Shown: positions 60,592-64,000 of the stretch, in pieces
Layout of the letters: each line of letters opens with the position of its first letter
How positions within the stretch are numbered: the first letter of the stretch is position 1
Translations under genes and position numbers: made by a program
Origin: Candidatus Pseudothioglobus aerophilus
Lineage (GTDB): Bacteria > Pseudomonadota > Gammaproteobacteria > PS1 > Pseudothioglobaceae
Assembly: GCA_014384565.1 (NCBI GenBank)
Contig: JACNFO010000030.1
Location: forward strand, 1 to 64,000
Direction of reading: 5' to 3'
Length of the DNA stretch: 64,000 bases
Notes under the pieces: model-generated
Seen by the model: the letters and a program-made list of their open reading frames with translations, nothing else
The model's database searches: none
Told to the model about the DNA's origin: nothing

Positions 60592-62032
60592 TAGAAGAAC
60601 AAAAATTTTAGCTACTCTTGGACCATCAACTGATGACCCTGAGGTTTTAAAAGGAATTTTAGATGCTGGCGTAAACGTTATTCGAATTAATTTTTCGCAT
60701 AATAATGAAAAAGAACACTTAAAGCGAATTGCTCAAGTCAGAAAGTACGAAAAAGAAAATGATACCTTTATTGGTGTATTGATGGATTTGCAAGGCCCAA
60801 AAATTAGAATTTCTTCTTTTATAGATAATAAGGTATTACTTACTAAGGGAGATCAATTTACTCTTGATGCGGAGCTATCAAAATCTGAAGGCACTCAGAC
60901 TACTGTTGGCATAGCTTATAAACAACTCCCAAATGATTTAAGCGCTGGAAATACTTTACTGTTAGATGATGGAAAAATAATTCTCAAAGTTTTGCACATA
61001 GATGGGTCAAAAATTTTAACTGAAGTTCTTCAGGGCGGAATTTTATCTAACAATAAGGGAATAAATTTACGTGGTGGTGGCCTAAGCGCAAGCGCTTTAA
61101 CTGAAAAAGATAAGCAAGATATTCATACTGCGGCTAAGGCGGATGCTGATTATGTTGCTATTTCTTTTCCTATACATGCAGATGATATTCGTGAGACCAA
61201 GAGGCTTCTTAAGGAGGCTGGATCGAATGCTAGTGTTATTGCAAAAATTGAGCGAGCTGAAGCATTGCAAGAGGATGTGATTAATGAGATTATTCAAGAA
61301 TCAGCTGGAATAATGGTCGCACGTGGTGATTTAGGTGTTGAAATTGGAGATCCTCAGCTTCCTGCCCAACAAAAACGTCTAATCTTATTGGCTAGGGCAA
61401 ATGATAGATTTGTTATTACAGCAACTCAAATGTTGGAATCAATGATTACTAGCCCTATACCAACAAGAGCAGAGGTTTTTGATGTAGCAAACGCAGTTTT
61501 AGATGGAACTGATGCAGTGATGCTTTCTGCAGAAACTGCAGTAGGTGCTTATCCTGTAGAGGCAGTCAAAACAATGAGTGATGTCTGTTTGGAAACAGAG
61601 AAAAGCCCAACAGCAAAAGTATCTCATCACAGGCTTCATGAGCATTTTGAAGGTATTGATGAAACAATTGCTATGAGCTCAATGTATGCTGCTAACCATT
61701 TGGGTGCAAAGGTAGTGGCAACTCTCACTCAAACTGGAAAAACAGCGCTTTGGATGTCAAGAATTAGTTCTAACATTGCAATTTTTGCAATGTCAGATAA
61801 TTACAAAACTTTAAAAAAAGTTACTATTTATAGAGGAGTCTATCCTTGTTATATAGACAAAACAAGTGCGGATGATTGGAATGATGTCAATAGTCATGTT
61901 ATAGAAAATCTGGAGGATAAATCCCAAGTTGATAAAGGAGATATTGTTATTGTTACAAAGGGGATGCATAAGGATAAATCAGGTGGTACAAATCTGATGA
62001 AAATTTTGCGTGTAGGCGATGGAAATTATTAA
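60587..62032 (+). CDS. pyk: Pyruvate kinase (PykA type), probable ATT start
   Basis: 481 residues from ATT 60587. The first ATG in frame (60779) would remove the conserved N-terminus [12 protein letters not shown] and [11 protein letters not shown], which includes the catalytic arginine. No ATG, GTG or TTG lies between the in-frame stop at 60560 and TTG 60776, so ATT 60587, with GGAG seven bases before it, is the best start and gives the normal length. [48 protein letters not shown] and a C-terminal domain follow. It makes pyruvate and ATP from PEP. The start is inferred; the missing standard start is plainly visible. Confidence 0.85.
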   Translation: MNRRTKILATLGPSTDDPEVLKGILDAGVNVIRINFSHNNEKEHLKRIAQVRKYEKENDTFIGVLMDLQGPKIRISSFIDNKVLLTKGDQFTLDAELSKSEGTQTTVGIAYKQLPNDLSAGNTLLLDDGKIILKVLHIDGSKILTEVLQGGILSNNKGINLRGGGLSASALTEKDKQDIHTAAKADADYVAISFPIHADDIRETKRLLKEAGSNASVIAKIERAEALQEDVINEIIQESAGIMVARGDLGVEIGDPQLPAQQKRLILLARANDRFVITATQMLESMITSPIPTRAEVFDVANAVLDGTDAVMLSAETAVGAYPVEAVKTMSDVCLETEKSPTAKVSHHRLHEHFEGIDETIAMSSMYAANHLGAKVVATLTQTGKTALWMSRISSNIAIFAMSDNYKTLKKVTIYRGVYPCYIDKTSADDWNDVNSHVIENLEDKSQVDKGDIVIVTKGMHKDKSGGTNLMKILRVGDGNY

Positions 62033-62057
62033 AAGTAAATTATAAGGGTGAAAAATT

Positions 62058-63119
62058 ATGATAAATAATCAAGAAGAATTAAGACAAACTGCAAATCTAT
62101 TGGCTGCTAGAGGCAAAGGACTTCTTGCAGTAGATGAGTCTACTCCGACTATAGGAAAACGACTTGCTGGGATTAACGTAGAAAACACAGAAGAAAATCG
62201 TCAAGCCTATCGTGGAATGCTTTTTACTGCAGAAGGAATTGGTGAATATATTAGTGGAGTCATTCTTTTTGAAGAGACACTTTATCAAAACCACCTTGAT
62301 GGTGAAACTATGGTTTCTAAAATTAATAAGCTGGGAATAATTCCAGGCATAAAGGTAGATAAAGGCTTAAGTCCATTAGCTGGGGGGCATGAAGTAGAGA
62401 CGTGGTGTAAGGGTCTGGAAGGTCTTGCTGAGAGAACTGCTGAGTACTATAAACAAGGAGCGCGTTTCGCAAAATGGCGCGCTGTATTGCAAATTACTGC
62501 TGACGGATGCCCTACAGATCTTGCAATAAGGGAGAATGCTTGGGGCCTTGCAAGATATGCAAAAATTTGTCAGGAGTCAGGACTTGTTCCCATTATTGAG
62601 CCTGAAATTTTAATGGATGGGGATCACACTATTGAGAAGACAGCAGAAGTTCAAGAGAAGGTCCTGGTTGAAGTCTACAAAGCTTGCTCAGAAAATAACG
62701 TTTTCTTAGAGGGAACATTATTAAAACCTTCAATGACAGTTTCTGGTGCTGATAATTCTAATAAAGCTGGCTCAGAAGAGGTTGCTAAGATGACAGTTCG
62801 CACAATGAATCGATGTGTACCAGCTGCAGTTCCAGGAATTATGTTTCTTTCGGGCGGACTAACTGAAGAAGATGCTTCTGTTTATCTTAATACTATGAAT
62901 AGTATTGAGCATAAGAGCGCTACAAGTTTGACGTTTTCTTATGGAAGGGCTTTACAGCAATCATGTTTACAAGCCTGGAAAGGAAGTGACATTGAAGCAG
63001 GCCAAAAAGCCTTAATGGCAAGATGCCAAGCTAACTCAGAGTCCTCTACTGGTGATTATGTTGCTGGTTCTCAGCCTTCATCTCAAGACACATTATTCGA
63101 AGCTGGTTATAAGTATTAA
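62058..63119 (+). CDS. Fructose-bisphosphate aldolase, class I
   Basis: 353 residues of the classical (vertebrate-like) class I family: GKGLLAVDESTPTIGKRL, GVILFEETLYQ, ARFAKWRAV, PIIEPEILMDGDH, the Schiff-base lysine in LEGTLLKPSMT, and FLSGGLTEEDASVYL. It cleaves or forms fructose-1,6-bisphosphate without a metal. It closes the operon, followed by a strong terminator at 63179-63207. Confidence 0.93.
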   Translation: MINNQEELRQTANLLAARGKGLLAVDESTPTIGKRLAGINVENTEENRQAYRGMLFTAEGIGEYISGVILFEETLYQNHLDGETMVSKINKLGIIPGIKVDKGLSPLAGGHEVETWCKGLEGLAERTAEYYKQGARFAKWRAVLQITADGCPTDLAIRENAWGLARYAKICQESGLVPIIEPEILMDGDHTIEKTAEVQEKVLVEVYKACSENNVFLEGTLLKPSMTVSGADNSNKAGSEEVAKMTVRTMNRCVPAAVPGIMFLSGGLTEEDASVYLNTMNSIEHKSATSLTFSYGRALQQSCLQAWKGSDIEAGQKALMARCQANSESSTGDYVAGSQPSSQDTLFEAGYKY

Positions 63120-63178
63120 TCTTTGCTTTTTATCAGATTTGGACTTAAGAATTTAGTCTAAAGCTTAAAGCGTATAAT

Positions 63179-63207
63179 AAAAGGCCCGAATTATGTCGGG
63201 CCTTTTT
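63179..63207 (+). terminator. Intrinsic terminator after the aldolase gene
   Basis: AAAAGGCCCGA and TCGGGCCTTTT form an 11-bp stem with a 6-base loop, ending in a T-run. It separates the central-carbon operon from mnmG. Confidence 0.93.
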
Positions 63208-63224
63208 ATTGTTAAAAAAAATGA

Positions 63225-64000
63225 ATGAATAAAAGTAAATATTACCCAGTAATTGTTGTTGGTGGAGGTCATGCTGGAACTGAGGCAGCTCTTGCATCAG
63301 CTAGAATGGGTGTCGATACATTGCTAATAACTCATAATGTGGAGACACTTGGGCAGATGAGTTGTAATCCTGCGATCGGCGGTATTGGTAAGGGCCATCT
63401 TGTAAAAGAGATTGATGCAATGGGCGGCATAATGGCAAAAGCTATTGATTTGTCAGGTATTCAGTTTAGAACGCTTAACGCATCTAAAGGACCCGCTGTT
63501 AGGGCTACCAGGGCTCAAGCAGACAGAATATTGTATAAAGCAGCCATAAGAAAAAAAATTGAAAATCAAGAAAATCTAAGTTTATTTCAGCAGCCAGTTG
63601 ACGATTTAATTATTGAAAATAACAGAGTTAAAGGCGTTATAACGCAAATGGGCTTGGAGTTCTTTGCAGATAAAGTTATCTTAACTTCAGGCACTTTTTT
63701 AGGTGGAATTATTCATATTGGCAAACAGAATTATCAAGGAGGAAGGGCTGGCGATGCACCAGCTAATATCTTATCTGAACGGCTACGTTCTTATGATTTA
63801 GGTGTTGGGAGGCTCAAAACAGGAACCCCACCTCGCCTTGATGGAAGAACAATCAACTATAATGTCTTACAAAAACAAGAGGGTGATACCCCACTACCAA
63901 CTTTTTCATTTATGGGGAGATCAACTGATCACCCAGAACAAATTCCATGTTTTATTACACATACGAATGCAAAAACTCATGAATATATTACTAATGGTCT
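63225..64000 (+). CDS. mnmG: tRNA uridine-5-carboxymethylaminomethyl modification enzyme MnmG (5' part)
   Basis: Open frame from ATG 63225 running off the right edge (258 codons seen). [20 protein letters not shown] is the FAD-binding start, [20 protein letters not shown] and [12 protein letters not shown] are MnmG signatures, and [13 protein letters not shown] follows. With MnmE it builds cmnm5U at the wobble position of certain tRNAs. An overlapping ATG at 63221 leads only to a four-codon frame. The full protein is normally about 620 residues. Confidence 0.95.
   Translation, partial: MNKSKYYPVIVVGGGHAGTEAALASARMGVDTLLITHNVETLGQMSCNPAIGGIGKGHLVKEIDAMGGIMAKAIDLSGIQFRTLNASKGPAVRATRAQADRILYKAAIRKKIENQENLSLFQQPVDDLIIENNRVKGVITQMGLEFFADKVILTSGTFLGGIIHIGKQNYQGGRAGDAPANILSERLRSYDLGVGRLKTGTPPRLDGRTINYNVLQKQEGDTPLPTFSFMGRSTDHPEQIPCFITHTNAKTHEYITNG

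Noticed and set aside
60591-62032. Pyruvate kinase as a truncated pseudogene starting at ATG 60779
   Set aside because: The N-terminal catalytic region is intact in frame upstream; only the start codon is non-standard.
1-64000. tRNA, rRNA, CRISPR array, insertion sequence or prophage
   Set aside because: Reading both strands I found no cloverleaf with T-loop consensus, no regularly spaced repeats and no transposase or phage genes. A tRNAscan or CRISPR search could still find something I missed.

Overview
The window looks like a chromosomal segment of an AT-rich marine gammaproteobacterium. Gene content (corrinoid and tetrahydrofolate C1 metabolism, a persulfide dioxygenase-like enzyme, PEP synthase with its regulator, a class I aldolase, many compact operons with ATGA overlaps) suggests the SUP05/Arctic96BD-19 (Thioglobaceae) neighbourhood. 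That placement is inference from gene content, not a phylogeny. I saw no rRNA, tRNA, CRISPR array, insertion sequence or prophage.

Layout. 1-9.7 kb: mixed housekeeping and accessory genes: a core-type cobalamin-independent methionine synthase, an Atm1-like ABC exporter, DjlA, a PAF-acetylhydrolase-like esterase, the N-terminal stub of an Old Yellow Enzyme gene, a MORN-repeat protein, a GST, a nitrilase-family amidase and an Ldh_2 dehydrogenase. 9.8-11.8 kb: a stand-alone inverse-autotransporter beta-barrel followed by a secreted cysteine-containing protein. 11.8-18.4 kb: SDR, ureohydrolase, Dabb and DUF2721 genes, then a large PrnB/IDO-like plus kynureninase fusion divergent from an Lrp/AsnC regulator. 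18.4-31.6 kb: an ETHE1-like hydrolase and an amino-sugar regulon (nagB, nagA, GntR regulator, divergent GH20 hexosaminidase, a complete sugar ABC transporter, two Gfo/Idh/MocA oxidoreductases and a TIM-barrel isomerase). Two near-identical 19-bp sites sit at the two divergent promoters. 31.7-36.1 kb: a Sel1 protein, modABC and an MFS carrier.

36.4-52.9 kb is the most striking part. It starts with an apparent S-adenosylhomocysteine (SAH) riboswitch in front of metF. After a class I glutamine amidotransferase comes a run of a corrinoid protein, DUF1638, a second MetF-like protein, a methyl-THF:corrinoid methyltransferase, a GFA protein, a RamA-like 2Fe-2S activator, a non-pyrrolysine MttB-family methyltransferase, formate-THF ligase, FdhD and a two-subunit NAD-linked formate dehydrogenase. 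Together they could move methyl groups from a methylated amine or betaine through a corrinoid protein to THF, then to formate (with ATP from Fhs) and CO2 (with NADH). modABC nearby would supply molybdate. FolD is not in the window, and the methyl donor cannot be read from the sequence. Three proteins of this cluster share arginine-rich tails, which may be a docking or assembly feature.

52.9-63.2 kb: central carbon genes: ppsA with its regulatory kinase/phosphorylase, divergent from tkt-gap-pgk-pyk-fba. Pyruvate kinase appears to start at a rare ATT codon. The window ends in the 5' part of mnmG after a strong intrinsic terminator.
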